Positions 1-13,060 of a stretch of DNA of 64,000 nucleotides are shown in pieces; the stretch's first letter is position 1; the number at the start of each line of letters is the position of its first letter. Origin of the DNA: Quercus robur (taxonomy: Eukaryota; Streptophyta; Magnoliopsida; Fagales; Fagaceae). The stretch is taken from contig NC_065544.1 in the NCBI RefSeq assembly GCF_932294415.1, positions 34,939,210 to 35,003,209 on the forward strand, in the 5' to 3' direction. The notes under the pieces were generated by a model. That model saw only the letters and a program-made list of their open reading frames with translations, made no database searches and was not told the origin of the DNA. Made by a program: the position numbers and the translations under genes.

Positions 1-112
1 ACTGTTCACGAGTCCCACGACACTATTCATCCATTTAAAAATTATTTTGCTACAGTGTTTTCAGTTTTCAGTTTCAGCAAAAATAAGTTGTATCCAGACG
101 GACCCTTAATCC
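1..112. repeat. Fragment of a dispersed MITE-like repeat cut by the window edge
   Basis: The window opens inside a repeat with 'gttcacgagtcccacgac' and 'ctacagtgttttcagttttc', ending near 'cagacggaccctta'. A related copy lies at about 868-1096 ('gttcatgggtcctacggtac', '...aaatggactctaa'). Only the end is present here, so no terminal repeats can be paired. It is noncoding. Confidence 0.45.
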
Positions 113-867
113 CCAATAATTCATTCTCTCATTTTAAATTACATTTATCAAGTTGTAGGTTTCTATTCATTTTCTTTTTATTCATTGAAAATTGATTTAT
201 ACACAATCGCATGCACGCACAAACATACACACACACGCGTGCGCGCGCACACACACACATATATAATGGTACTTTAAAAATGTGATTTTAAAAAGATGTA
301 CATAAACAAACAAGTCAATAGGTTAATGAAAATTACCAATAAAAAATTAAACTATATATTAACCATAAAATAATCTATATCCATTTTAAATCAAACATGG
401 AGAAATAAAATTTATTTATATTAATTTAAATGTTGCCCTGTTTTAGAAAATAGAAAAACTAATGTGGTTGTAAATGGTGATTTATGATGGTGGCTCCATT
501 TGCATCAAGCTCAATCGGCAGATGGTTATTCCAAATGTGTGTTTCTAAACAAATCAACTTATAAAGTTGACCAATTTCATTGTTTCTTTTCTGAAAGCCC
601 TTTGGTGAAGAAGGGTTGGAACTCATTATGGAAACCTAAAATCCATGAAAGTCTGAACTGTTTTAATGTAAGATTTCTTGGGATATGCTTCCAACTAGGG
701 AGACTTTAGGGAAGACGTTCACAATAGTAAACCATTAGTGCCCAATGAAGAGTAGTAAAATGAATGAAAATATAGAAATGATGAAAATAAAATGCAAAAA
801 GAAGAGATATTGATTTTCCATTAAAAGAATTTGGTTGGAGGATGGAAAAATGAAATGAAAAACATTA
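113..867. other. AT-rich intergenic DNA with a CA/CG microsatellite
   Basis: No gene is supported. A mixed CA/CG/TA microsatellite lies at about 221-266. The short open frame at 500-709 has no recognisable domain and looks like chance. Confidence 0.6.
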
Positions 868-1335
868 AGGTTAAGTTTGGTATTGGCTTAAAAAGCCAGA
901 TTATTTTACTCTTTAACTTATTTTTACTACTATTCAGCTTATTTTTACTACTATTTATGAGTTATATTACACTTTTTGATACTATTCATGGGTCCTACGG
1001 TACTATTTCAATTACTTTTTAGTTTTATCTATAGTACTTTAAGTAAAAAGTTTTTAATTTCAGTTAAATATACTGTTCCCAAATGGACTCTAAAATTCTT
1101 GTTTTCTTATTTGTGTTGGGGTCAATTTTGGAATAGCATGCTTTAAGGGAACTTGGACCAATCAACCCAGGTTTATTTATTTACAGTACTTTCAACAAAA
1201 GATTTATAATTTCAGCTAAATAAGCTATTCTCAAATGGCCTCTAAGATTCTTGTTTTCTTATTTATGTTGGGGTCAATTTTAGAATAACATGCTTTAAGG
1301 GAACTTGGACCAATCAACCCAGGTTTATTTATAAA
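868..1335. repeat. MITE-like copy followed by a ~153-bp tandem duplication
   Basis: A copy of the repeat at 1-112 occupies about 868-1096. The stretch from about 1028 is then repeated from about 1180. Both units share 'cttgttttcttattt' and 'gggaacttggaccaatcaac', with scattered substitutions. The duplication includes the end of the MITE, so it arose after that insertion. Confidence 0.6.
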
Positions 1336-1928
1336 TAAGGGAGTCGAGCCCATTACTCACTTCAATACAATGATGGAGCCTAGCGGTACATTGCAAAGAG
1401 GCGCCTAGGAATGCTAGCTCACAACAAGATAATATCAATAAAAAAATTATCAATATTATTATTATGATCGCAATACAACAAAATGAGGAAAATGAAGGAA
1501 ATGGTGAAGGAGAGAGAGAACACTATTTGCACTACCACACACACGAGCATCTTTTGACTTTGTTGTTTCTTAAATCAAAAGCTTGGACTTAAGAATCAGT
1601 GTAATTGGTGAGGTAAGTGAAGTCTGATTAATGCATGACTTTGGGTCAAGGCTCTATAATGAGTTCAGGACATGTTTATTATCTACCTCTAAATATGGGT
1701 TCAAGTTTTTGGTTGAAATTTTTTTATAAGAATGACAACATTGAGCAGTTGTCTTTTTTTCTTTTTCTTTTTTTGGATAATATAATAATTTGGTTTGCTA
1801 CCAATTCAGGTAATCTGGTTAGCTGAGCCAATTTTAGAGAAAATGACCATTTACCTGCTAATTAAAAGCTTAAGAGATTTGATCAATCAACACTAAATGA
1901 GGTTAAAAAGCTTTCATCACTAGATTGT
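1336..1928. other. Intergenic, no gene seen
   Basis: AT-rich sequence without a supportable coding region. The open frame at 1635-1826 contains a T-rich run and no domain. Confidence 0.5.
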
Positions 1929-2379
1929 GTTTGGATGGCAACATTTGGATTTGGATTTGGATTTGAAATCCCTTGATTTTGAAATTCTTTGTTTGGATCT
2001 TTTTAAACAATGAAGGATTTGAAATTCATCATTTGAAATTTCATTGTTTGGATACCTAAATTTGGATTTAAGATCAATAAAATATATTTTTTAATTATTA
2101 TTCTTCTTAATCATTCTACATTTTAATTTTAAATATATGAGGTAATGTTGATATTCCAATTAACTAAGACTTAAACATGCATGCTAAACAAGAATCATAA
2201 ATTGAGTTGACATGAAAACTTAAACACTACAAGAGAAAGCTTACATGGGTTCTAGCTCTGATTTGAGATACAAGTGAATGATTAACTCATGAAAACACTG
2301 ACTAGTATAAGGTCATCCTCAATCCAATTTAATGACCCCTGGAAATAAATACCACCAATACCTATGAGATATATCTATA

Positions 2380-2415
<36 letters not shown>

Positions 2416-4088
2416 TGGTGCCAATTTACGACTGCTGCTTTGCACATATTCATGCTTAAAAAAATTTTAAATGCTTAACTAGACCAAGCTCTGTGTGATA
2501 CAGCTAAGCAAGATAGCATGCCCAAGAAGCAACTTCACATGAATTTTCATTTTTTAAAGAGCTTGAGTATCAATTAATTATACAGACAATAGAATCACAA
2601 TTTAATGAATCCTTTGGGTTCTCAACTGACCAAAGCACCATCTCAGTGTTGGGTCACACGTGTGAGTGAAGTCTCACATTAAATAATGATGAAAAAAATG
2701 AGTAGTTAATATAACATAATTGAGTACATATCCATTAGGGCTTAGGCCTTTTAGGTTAAAGTGTGTCTCTATATGTTATATTAATTATGAGAGATGCTAC
2801 GTTCATAACATTTTTACAACAAATCACAGGTGGTTAGTTGTTATTGGTTCAAATTTGAAACTAACACTAAGATTACTTTTTTGCCCCAACAATAACAACC
2901 TGCCTCTTAGGATTTGTTGTAAAAATGTTGTGGACATTTTATTTCTCATTAATTATTCAAGAAAACTCTCCAAGGTGTTAATCTCTCCAACACTTAGTTG
3001 AACAGCCTCACTGAAAAAATTCAACAAATAGCCAACAAGAACTGTTTACACACACACAATTAGACTTGGAAAAAAAAAAATGAACCAAAAGCTTTTAGCT
3101 CACAAACTCAATGAGTCTTGAGAAAAATGAAGCAAAAGCTTTTATCTCACAAGAAACAAAGGCAATTCTATTTTAGTTAAACCATGATTCTGTCCTCAAT
3201 TTAAATGATCCCAAGCTTTTTGGTTCTCAAATAATTAAAGAAAAATTCTTAGTTGAACAGCCTCACTGAAAATATTGGACAACTAATCCAAAAGAAATAA
3301 TGGCAATTCTATTAAGAAATAATTATAACAAGAACCACTGTACTAATCACGTCATGATCCTGTCCTCGTTGGAAATTATTTCAAGCTGATCATTGATTTA
3401 TTTGGATAACATAAAATATATTGCAATATAGTCATATAACAATTCACATGCTCTATTTATGTATAATCAAACACATAATTTGCATTACAAACCCATAAAC
3501 CAAAATAGAATTAGAAAATAAAGATAAACCCAAAACAAATCATTGAAAATACTATGAAATAAAAAGCACAAGCAAATCAAAAAAAAAAAAAAAAACCCAA
3601 ACACAAATTAAAAACTAAAGTTGCTCTTAATTTTGAAATTAGCTATCATTTAATATTGTTATTTACCGAATAGGTGATGAAGGTGCTATAGCAAATATAC
3701 TATCACTCTAGAAGTCTATGGAATACACATCCAATGATACATGCATGCCTAAAGAAAATAATTACGAAAAAATTTATTTAAAAAATCTGAATTTCACTGT
3801 GCTTGACAGCTCGCAACTGTGAGAAAGAGAGAAAGAAGAAAAACTTGGGCAAGGAAGAGAGAGCGTGACAGAGTTTCTGGAGCTGATGAAGAATTGAGAA
3901 GAGAGAGCTAGCGTGAGAGTGAGGGATTTCTAAATTCTTGGGTTTGTGAGGGGATTTCAAATCCATGGATTTGGACCCCTAAATTCCAAGATTGATTTGG
4001 GCCAAATCCAAATCCATTTCTTTTTCCTTACCCAAACAAAGGATTTGTATTTAGGCCCCCTCAATTCCAAATTCATGCCATCCAAACA
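1929..4088. mobile_element. Candidate non-autonomous TIR element of about 2.2 kb
   Basis: The left edge reads 'gtttggatggca' and the right edge its exact complement 'tgccatccaaac' (4077-4088). The subterminal regions are also related in inverted orientation, with repeated 'ggatttgga' and 'tttgaaat' on the left and their complements on the right. No convincing target duplication was found and no transposase is encoded. A TA microsatellite sits at about 2370-2412. Alternatively this could be two inverted copies of a short repeat that are not one element. Confidence 0.35.
2789..2947. mobile_element. Mutator-like MITE with 9-bp target duplication
   Basis: A 159-bp element with about 37-bp imperfect terminal inverted repeats. 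The inner 18 bases 'aacatttttacaacaaat' are perfectly inverted at 'atttgttgtaaaaatgtt'. It is flanked by the 9-bp direct repeat ATTAATTAT at 2780-2788 and 2948-2956. Long TIRs with a 9-bp TSD are the signature of Mutator-superfamily MITEs. It encodes no protein. Confidence 0.8.
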
Positions 4089-4330
4089 GACCATTAAAGT
4101 GATTATGCTGAAATTTAAGGATCTACATCAAATCAATTAGGTGTTCTTTCATGTGTTTGTGTCCAACACATAGACTCATAGGTTTTGCAAATGTTCTAAG
4201 CCCACTTGCAAATTCTATCTTTTGTGTCCATGGATAAGCTACATGCACCCGATGCATAATAGATTTTTTTCAAAAAAGGCCTATTGTTTACCCTTTGTAC
4301 CCCACTACTCCAAATTCATCATTAATACTC

Positions 4331-4620
4331 AAAGGCTCTTCTATTTTTTTTTATTTTTTTTATTTTTGGTAAAAGTTAATAATTTGCAACAATTATATAA
4401 TTTGAGATTACCACATTTTCCAATCACACAAAAAAAAAAAAAAAAAAAAAAAAAAAACCCTAGGGGTGTGATGAGTATTATGCATTTGTGGGTGAAGTAA
4501 ATTTTTCATCACACCCCTAGGTTTTTTTTTTTTTTTTTTATTGGAAAATGTAATAATTCCAAATTATAATTATTACAAATTATTATGCTTTACCCAAAAA
4601 AAAATAGAAGAGCTTCTGAT
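4331..4620. repeat. Large foldback (inverted repeat) with poly-A/poly-T arms
   Basis: The left arm (about 4331-4474) and right arm (about 4506-4620) are inverted copies. Both contain 'ggctcttctatttttt'/'aaaatagaagagc', 'cattttccaat'/'attggaaaatg' and 'cctaggggtgtgatga'/'tcatcacacccctagg'. The spacer is only about 30 bases. It probably represents a foldback MITE; the A/T tracts are hypervariable. Confidence 0.7.
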
Positions 4621-5226
4621 CTAGTAATCATTATTCATAAGGGTGAGCATATTTATTTTGATGTAAAGACTATTGAATAACAAAATAAAACATACAAAAA
4701 AAAAATTATATGAATCTTTGATATTCAACCGTATAAGTTCCTTACATAATAAGTGAAGGACTTGCTACGTGCATTACTACTCAAGCACCTATATCCATTT
4801 TTCGATCACCCAATTAACCAAAAAGAAGAAAAAGAAAAAGATGTGTTTGACGGTCTTATATAATTTGGGGTAAAACCCAAATCACCCTTCTTAATCTATA
4901 GAATCAACCTGCAAATAAGTTAAACATTGAGTTACTAATGGTACTATTTTGGTTGGTGGAAAAAAATCCTCAACAATTAACAAATAATATATATTTTAAA
5001 TTTTCTTTAATTTTCCATGATTCTCATTCTACAAAAAAAATAGAGGAGCGAGTATTATAGCGCAATAAAAAAATAGAAACAAATTTATTTTGTGAAGGTT
5101 TGAACGAAAAATGGAGGGTGGGGGAAAATAGGAAAAACACGTGAAAGGGATTTTAGTCCTATAAACTATGAGTAAATTTGTAAATGTACTAGTCTAACTC
5201 TTGAATCCTCGTGTTGGCTCCTTGTT

Positions 5227-5261
<35 letters not shown>

Positions 5262-6326
5262 CTGTAGAAAACTTTTATTAAATTGAATCAATTGTTTATA
5301 TTGACCTAGAATTTTCACTTTTAAAAAATCCATTATTATCTATATTTTTTAGTAACCAAACAGATATTAATAAATAAATAAAAATTCAAGTAAAAAACAA
5401 CCCAAGAATTAAAACTCCTTGAGAACAAATTTGAACTTTTTTCACTCAAAATAAATAAGCAAATTACCAATCCATTAAGCTACAAACTTTGAAGACACAG
5501 ATTCACGTAAATTTCAATTAATTGAAAACTTACCTCTTTCGCTCATTGTACTAGTTATTATCAAACTTGGGTTGCTTCAAAGGTTTTGCATTTCCATCTA
5601 CAAAAGAAAAGAAAAAGAAAAACCTTTTTTGTACACCGAGCATAATCAAGATTGAAGGGAAACTACCAATTTAAATTGAATTCAATTGATGATAAATAAA
5701 ATGAAAAATCAAATCCAAGAGAGTTAAATAGACAAACCAGAAAACCAAATAAGTAGAGAAAATAGAAAAACTGATGCTTGAATCTCGCTTGTGTTACACT
5801 TTTTTTTTTTTTATATAAAAAAATGTTTTTGAAATAGTGGTAACTACCATGTGCATGTTATGGATGAGAAGTCAAGAGAGAAATGAGGATGAGAAAGTGA
5901 TGGGAAATGGGAGAAGTGAATGCACCGTTAGGAGTAGTGTTAATTCAAGTTCTTTAACATTTTAAAGGTTTAGTGTAAGGGTAGCTTTTAAATTAGTAGA
6001 ATTTCTTATCATAGTTTTTAGACTTGGACCATTTAATGAACCCAAAAAGGGAGAGGTTCAAGATTTTTAAGATTGGACTAAGATTCAACCCAGGTTATAA
6101 ATCGTGATAATGTCATAATTAATTTAATAATAATAAAATACAAATGAAGGTATTAATATAGAAAACATTAAAACATTAACAATTTTTTACTAAAAATATG
6201 TCTAAAAAATTAAACAACTTTCAAATGAATTTTCACACTTTTATAAGGTTATTTGAAAATAATAAAGCATAAACAAGTGTAAAAAAATTATGTTTACTAA
6301 TCTTTCAAATAAAAAAAAAAATTATC
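4621..6326. other. AT-rich intergenic DNA
   Basis: No gene supported. It contains poly-T runs (about 5229-5258, 5801-5812) and A-rich stretches. The 5-bp target copy TTATC of the following retrotransposon is at 6322-6326. Confidence 0.55.
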
Positions 6327-7136
6327 TGTAAAGGTGATAAGCCTAGTGGTATGTATCTATGTATATATTGGGCTGGGAGCCCAATCCGAGGACATTAAGT
6401 AGTCTAAGGACAGGTAAACACTGTTATAAGAATCCGTGTTAGTGAGTGAAGAGGTGAGGTCTGATCATGATTGTCTAAGAGGGCGGTCTGAGGAGGAATG
6501 CTTCTTCGGCGGAGCAAAGCTGAGGTCAGAAGGTGCGGTCTGCCATCAAGAGCAACATTCTGGATAATTCCACTGGTGAGGATAAGTATCAGGAAAGAAC
6601 AGGACAAAGGGAGGCTATGAAATATCTAAAGGAAAGTTGTTACCACCGCATTAAATGCTCTGCAGTTAACTCTCTGGCCGCATTAATGAGGAAGTGATAC
6701 CTGAACAGTAGTTTTTAGTCTTACAGCTACTCCCTAAAGACTTTAGGAAGGTGTTGATGTGACAACGACATCAACAACCTAATCTACACGTGGAGGATAG
6801 AGATGAAAGGAGGAAGAGGGTATAAAATAGAAGGGAGACCCTAAGAGAAGGGGATTGAAGAATTGAGAGAGAAATACTGTAGCAATAAGAACTGTACTTG
6901 TAATCAACTTCAAGAATTATATACAAGAACTGATCTTCTCAGACTGTGTCAAGGACGATTTTCTTTAGATGAGACATGTCTATTTTTACTTTATTGTCAT
7001 TTGGATTCACTATAATTGTTACCTAACTCATTAGAACGTAATTTTCCAACCCACTCTCTATAAATTCATTATATTGGGCTCTTTGGGCCTATATTCTTTT
7101 AACTGTTGGGTTTAGGACTCAAATTGTGTCATTACA
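6327..7136 (+). repeat. Element 1 5' LTR
   Basis: 810 bp, starting 'tgtaaaggtgataagcc' and ending '...cattaca'. A promoter-like 'gggtataaaatag' lies near 6818-6830, matched in the 3' LTR. Several TCCGAGGA-type motifs occur. It pairs with 16709-17522 at about 90% identity. Confidence 0.93.
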
Positions 7137-7138
7137 AT

Positions 7139-7156
7139 TGGTGTTGTCTGTAGGAA
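7139..7156 (+). other. Element 1 primer-binding site
   Basis: 'tggtgttgtctgtaggaa' begins two bases after the LTR, at the same offset as 'tggcgccgtctgtgggaa' in element 2. It is a mutated copy of the same PBS. PBSs begin TGG because tRNAs end CCA; the exact primer tRNA is not resolved here. Confidence 0.8.
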
Positions 7157-7188
7157 TTGCTTGTGTTGTAGTGAGTGTAACAGTTAAT

Positions 7189-9147
7189 TATGGTAGGTTC
7201 AGGTCCAAACTGCAAGGAATCCATGGGGTCCCAATGTCAAGATCATTTCCTCAATCTTGAGCAGAGAAGGAACTGAGAAGTTAGTGTGCATACCACCCAT
7301 ACTAGTAGGAGCCACTCTCAAAGTAGGAGTTATATCTCTCATGAGGAAAACACAAGAGCCATGCAATTGGAGATTGATTGTTTGAAGAGGAAGTTGCGCC
7401 ACAAACGGCGAAGGTGAACTCCTTCAAACTCTGATTTTTCTTATGGTGATGAGAGGGATGGTAGCTACAAACCCAGGTCAAGAACTCCCCCCAATGAATC
7501 CTTGTCGTGTGATGAGGATTACCACCGTGAGAGCAAGAATAGGAGCCCATCTTGCAAAGGCTTGGGAAATGACGCTATGAGCAAGGCGTTAAACCAAATT
7601 TCCAAATCGCCTTTCACACGTAGAATTGAAGGAGGAAAACTTCCTCAGCGGTTTGCTCAACCATCGTTCACCATGTATAATGGTTAACCAGAGAATGGCT
7701 GTCCACTCCAAGAATGAGGCCTTGATGTGCAAGATGTTCCCACCAGTCTGGAGCCTGTGGCAATGAGATGGTTTGATGGCCTGGGGGCAAATTCTATAGA
7801 TTCCTTTAAGGAACTCGCCCGAGCGTTTGGATCTCACTTTATTATGTGTAGCAGGGTTCCTCGGCTTTTAGATTCCCTGTTGTCTATGACCATGCGAGAA
7901 AGGGAGACCCTGAAAACGTACTCAGACAGATACTGGGAGATGTTTAATGAGATAGATGGTGACTTTGATGATGTGGCCATAATAACTTTCAAGGTCGGCC
8001 TACTTGCCGAGCATGGTTTGAGGAAGTCTTTGACTGAGAAACCTGCTAACAACATACATCAACTCATAGACCGAATTGACAAGTATAAGCGGGTCGAGAA
8101 GGACTAACAAAGGTTATCCCTCAGAAGAAGAGGGATTTCAGGTCAGACCGATACAACAACAACTGGCCCCGGAGAGACTTTGCTGGACAATCGGGGTCTA
8201 CTGCTGCTTAAATGGTTAACACGGTGTTCCAAGAACCAATACAACAAGTTTTGAACACAATAAAATGAGCCATTCTTTAAATGGCCAAATAAGATGGGAG
8301 GTGACCCTATGAAGCATAATCAAAACCTTCATTACAAATACCACAAAGGCCGAGGGCACACCATAGAGGATTGTAAGACTTTGTGGACTCACTAAAGCAG
8401 CTAGTCCAAGAGGGGAGGTTAAAGCAATTTTTGTATCATCCTAGTAGGCAAGAGGGCCAGGCAGGATTGAACCTTGGAGAGATGCTTCTTCGAGAGCCCC
8501 TTTGGGCACAATTAATGTCATCCTCACTGCCCTAGGGAGGACTGGTTCTCATCCTTCTAGAGTGATGTCTGTAGCTCGGCCACCTGCGAAGGACTCTAAC
8601 CATAAGTCAAAGAGGGCTAGAATGGAGATCCGACCAGTGTTGAGCTTCTCGGATGAGGATAAAGTTAGAACCATACAACCACATGATGACACCCTGGTGG
8701 TCACCCTCAAGATAGGGGGTATGATGTGAAGAGGATGTTGGTGGATCAGGGTAGCGGGGCAGAGATTATGTACTCTGATTTGTACAAGGGGCTAAACTTG
8801 AAACCGGAAGATTTGACAGGTTATGAGTCACCTCTATTGGGCTTTTATGGTAAAGTTGTTATTCTAAAGGGTCAGATTAGACTACCCGTGTAAGCAGGTT
8901 CAGAGGTGGTGAAGGTGAATTTTATTGTGCTAGATGTTTATTCTCCCTACATAGACATTGTAGCACGACGTTGGCTTTATACCTTGGGGGCTGTTTCTTC
9001 CATCCTCCACTTAAAAGTGAAGTATCCGTTCGGGGATCAAATTAAAGAACTGGTTGGGAGCCAGTTCGTGGCTAGGCAGTGCTTGATGTCGTAATTGTGC
9101 ATCAGCCTGAAACCGAGTCCTCGACATCAACTGATAGGGGTTTATAG
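7189..9147 (+). pseudogene. Element 1 gag-protease (decayed)
   Basis: This is the retroelement capsid plus aspartic protease. Recognisable pieces align with the intact gag of element 2: 'SPFTRRIEGGKLPQRF' (about 7606), then the capsid-domain segment 7727-8107 with 'AMRWFDGLGANSIDSFKEL', 'YSDRYWEMFNEIDGD' and 'IDKYKRVE'. A degraded zinc-knuckle region lies near 8330-8375. The protease segment around 8735-8775 reads with 'LVDQGSG' where the family has DSG, so the active site is altered. The probable start is the ATG at 7189, 50 bases past the PBS. Multiple stops and frameshifts are present, for example the stop at 9092-9094 next to a one-base loss. The in-frame TAG at 9145-9147 ends the region and is shared with element 2. 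Confidence 0.85.
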
Positions 9148-12100
9148 TAATCAAGAACTCCGATGTTACCCGTGGATGAGACAACCGAAAGGGCGAAGTG
9201 TGAGGATTTAGAGAAGATTGTTATAGATGATGATTCAGAAAAGTTTTTTCAAGTCGGAGCACAACTGCCTCTTAAGGAGAAGGAAGAGCTGGTAGAGTTT
9301 TTTAGAAGGAATATTGACGTGTTCGCATGGAGTGCTTATGAAGCTCCTAGGGTGGGATCCGAACTTCATTTGTCATCATTTGAATGCCAATCCATTTGTT
9401 ACCTCCTAAAAGCAACCACCTCAGCGTTCATCTAAAGACCATTTGGATGCTGTCAAAGACGAAGTGATAAAACTTAAGCAGGTTGGAGCTATTAAAGAGG
9501 TGTTTTACCCTAAGTAACTAGCCAATATTGTGGTGGTGAAAAAGAAAAGTGGCAAGTGGCAAGTGTGTGTGAACTTCACTGATTTGAATAAGGCCTGTCC
9601 AAAAGACCTTTTCCCTATGCCACAGATAGACTAGCTAGTGGATGCAATTATAGGTCATCCTCGGATGAGCTTTTTGGATGTCTTCCAAGGATACCATCAA
9701 ATACCACTGGCCCTAGGTGATCAGGAGAAGATAACTTTTGTCACTCATACTAGAAATTACCACTATAAGGTAATACCTTTTGGTTTGAAAAATGCAGGGT
9801 CTACTTATTAAAGGATGATAACTAGGATGTTTGAGCCACTACTGGGCAAGAATATTGAGGTCTATATAGATGATATGGTGGTGAAGAGTAAGGTGGTATC
9901 CGAGCATGTGGGAGACCTCGGGGATATTTTTGAAATACTGAGGAAACACAAACTGCGCCTTAATGCTTCCAAGTGCTCCTTTGGCGTGGGATTAGGCAAA
10001 TTTCTGGGTTATATGGTCACTCATCGTGGAATTGAGGTTAACCCTGATCAGGTTAAAGCAATCAATAGTCTACAACCACCTAGGAATCATAAAGAAGTCC
10101 AGAAGCTAACTGGAATGACTACTGCCTTGAACCGGTTTATTTCTAGGTCAGTGGACAGATACAGACCCTTCTTCTAACTGTTGAATAAGTGGAAGGGATT
10201 TGAATGGATCAAGAAGTGTGCCTTAGCCTTCTAGTAGCTTAAGGAATACCTTTCTCGGCCACTTGTCATGTCCAGGCCTGTGACTTCCCATGCTGTAAGC
10301 TTGGTGTTGATATGAATTGACGATGGTGTGTAGAGGCCAATTTACTATGTAAGCAAATCGTTGCATAAAACAGAAGTTCGTTATCTACCATTTGAGAGGG
10401 CCATTTTGGCAATAGTACATGCTACACATAAACTCCCTCACTACTTCCAATCCCATACAATTGTTGTTTTAATCCAACTTCCGCTTCGATCACTGTTTCG
10501 GAGTGCTGATTTCACAGGGAGGATTTCCAAATGGGGTATGATCCTAGGGGCTTTTGATATCAAGTATGTGACTCACACCTCTATTAAGGGCTAGGTCCTC
10601 ACAAATTTGGTGGCCGAGTTCGCTGAATCCCTATTAGAAGAAGAGGTAGAGAAGCAGGGCATGGATGAAAAGTTAATTGGCATGGTCTCCGTACAAGAAC
10701 CTTTATCCTGGAGGGTATATGTTGATGGTGCAGCGAATTAAAGGGGATCTAGAGTGGGATTAGTCCTGATATTTCCTGAAAAGATCACTATAGAGAAATC
10801 CTTAAAATTAGGCTTCTCGACCACAAACAATGAGGCTGAGAATGAGGCTCTATTGGTAGGAATGACTATGGTTTAGAAAATGGGAGGAAAAGCAGTGGAA
10901 ATATTCTCAGATTTAAGGCTAGTTGTAGGCTAGGTTCAGGTAGAGTTAGAGGTCAGGGTCGTGAGAATGCAAGAATACTTAAATCAAGTCAGACACTTAC
11001 AATCAGGGTTTAAGTCTTTCAACTTACTACACATCCCTAAAAGCGGAAACACCCATGCTGATTCTTTGGCTACTCTTGCAACCTCCTCGACACAGAGCTT
11101 GCTTCGGGTTATCCTTGTTGAAGACTTGTGTAAACCTACTGAGATAAAGAAAGAGGTGGTCTATATTCATCAAATTAGAGTGGGACATAGCTAGATGGAC
11201 TCTATCGTGCCATTCCTTAAGGAGGATATCTTGCCCGAAGGGAAGTCTAAGGCTGACAAGGTACAAAGAAAGGCTCCTCAATTTTGGCTGTCCGAGGACC
11301 AAAAGTTACACAAGCACTCTTTTCTCAGGCCATATTTACTATGTATACACCTTAAGGCATCAGAGCTACTTCTGGAGGAGTTACATGAAAGAATTTGTGG
11401 AAGCCACACAGGAGGCAGATCCTTGTCTCACAGAGCCCTTACTCAGGGATATTGGTGGCCGAACATACAAAAGGAAGCACAAGAATATGTGAAGAAGTGT
11501 GACCAGTGCCAAAGATTTTCCCCAAACATTCATCAACTAGGGGGTGTCCTTAATTCTCTATCCAGCCCTTGGCCTTTTACTTAGTGGGGCTTGGATATTG
11601 TAGGGCCTTTCCCTAAGGCAGTAGGAAATAGGAAATGGTTGCTGGTCGACACAGATTACTTCACCAAGTAGGTTGAAGTTGAACCACTAGCAAATATCAG
11701 GGATGTGGATGCCAAGAAATTTGTGTAGAAAAACATTGTCATTCGATTTGGGATCCCCTATACCTTCATCTCGGACAATGGTTTTCAGTTTAATAGTAAA
11801 GCCTTTAGGAGGTACTGTTGTAACCTGGGAATTACAAATAAGTATTCCACCCCGATTTATCCATAGAGGAATGGACAGGTCAAGGCTGTCAATAGTTATG
11901 GTGAATGGACTCAAGAAGAGATTGGATGATACAAAAGGAAAATGGGTGGAAGAGCTGTCACACGTCCTTTGGACATGTCAGACCACACTTCATAGGTCCA
12001 CAGGGGAGACACCCTTTTCAATGACTTATGGAGCCGAGACTGTTATTCCTCTAGAGACTGGATTCTCAACACTCAGAATGAGTTCTTTCACTCCGAGCAA

Positions 12101-12428
12101 CAATGATGGGATGTTAAGAAAGAGTTTAGACTTAATTGAAGAGCGAAGAGAAAACACTATGGTTCAACTGGCGTACTATCAACACAAGCTCAAGTAAGAG
12201 TATGATTCAAATGTAAGGCTAAGGCTACTAGTGCTTGAAGACTTGGTTTTAAGAAAGGTTTTGGGCATTGCTAAGAACTCAGCATGGGGAAAGTTAAGGC
12301 CTAACTAGGAAGGGCCATATCGCATCACCTCGATGGCTAGAATAGGTGCATATTATCTTGAAGATCTAAATGAAAATGTTGTACTACACCCCTGGAATGT
12401 AAACAACCTGAGAATGTATTATTATTAG
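9148..12428 (+). pseudogene. Element 1 pol: RT, RNase H, second RNase H, integrase (decayed)
   Basis: Pieces in order: the pre-RT segment 9163-9435 with 'VFAWSAYEAP'; RT around 9440-10180 with the catalytic 'YIDDMVVKS' near 9868; a first RNase H around 10260-10600; a second, archaeal-type RNase H from about 10715 with 'VYVDGAAN'; integrase zinc region 'CGSHTGGRSLSHRALTQGYW' (about 11397) and 'CDQCQRF'; then the catalytic core 'GLDIVGPFP' near 11588. The final stop is at 12426-12428, after the same YYY ending as element 2. Many in-frame stops interrupt it. The TAG at 10331-10333 is at the same codon as one in element 2. Confidence 0.9.
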
Positions 12429-12498
12429 TAATGAAAGTTTTCTCTACCATATTTTTATTTATTACATTATGCGTCATACTTCCTATAAATTATTTGAA

Positions 12499-13060
12499 TA
12501 TCAAACAGAACCTTGGTCATACCTGGCTCCTCAAACCATATACCTTAGGTAAATTGATACTTTCAATCATTTTTCTAAATATTAAACAAATCCTTAGTTA
12601 TGTCTGGCTTCTCGGACCATATGCTTTGGATAAATTAATACTTCTTGACATCTTTCTAAGTGTTAAACAGAACCTTAACCTTGCCTAGTTCCTCGGACCA
12701 CATGCTTTAGGTAAATTAATATTTTATGACATTTTTCTAAGAGTTAAACAGAACCTTAATTATGTGGGGCTCCTTGGACCACATACTTTGGGTAAATTAA
12801 TACTTCATATTATTTTCCTAAGTATTAAATAAAACCTTAGTTATGTGGGGCTCCTCGGACCACATACTTTGAGTAAATTAATATTTCCTATTATTTTCCT
12901 AAGTATTAAATAGAACCTTAGTTATGTGGGGCTCCTCGGACCACATACTTTAGGTAAATTAATACGTCCTATTATTTTCCTAAGTATTAAACAGAACCTT
13001 AGTTATGTGGGGCTCCTCGGACCACGTGCTACTTTCTATTATTCGTTTAAGTATCAAATA
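12499..13060 (+). repeat. Element 1 81-bp tandem repeats downstream of pol
   Basis: About seven units start at 12499, 12580, 12661, 12742, 12823, 12904 and 12985, a constant 81-bp period; the last is shortened. Each has 'ttaaacagaacctta', then 'ggctcctcggaccacata', then 'taaattaata'. Units 4-7 are most alike. Tandem repeats between pol and the 3' LTR are a known hallmark of Tat elements. Element 2 carries a related array. The open frame across units 1-3 arises because 81 is a multiple of three; I do not call it a gene. Confidence 0.93.

Noticed and set aside
500..709. 69-codon open frame
   Set aside because: No domain, no splice context, AT-rich surroundings; chance frame.
12499..13060. Regular repeat array that could suggest a CRISPR
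   Set aside because: Units are contiguous with no unique spacers, lie in a retrotransposon, and the DNA is plant nuclear.
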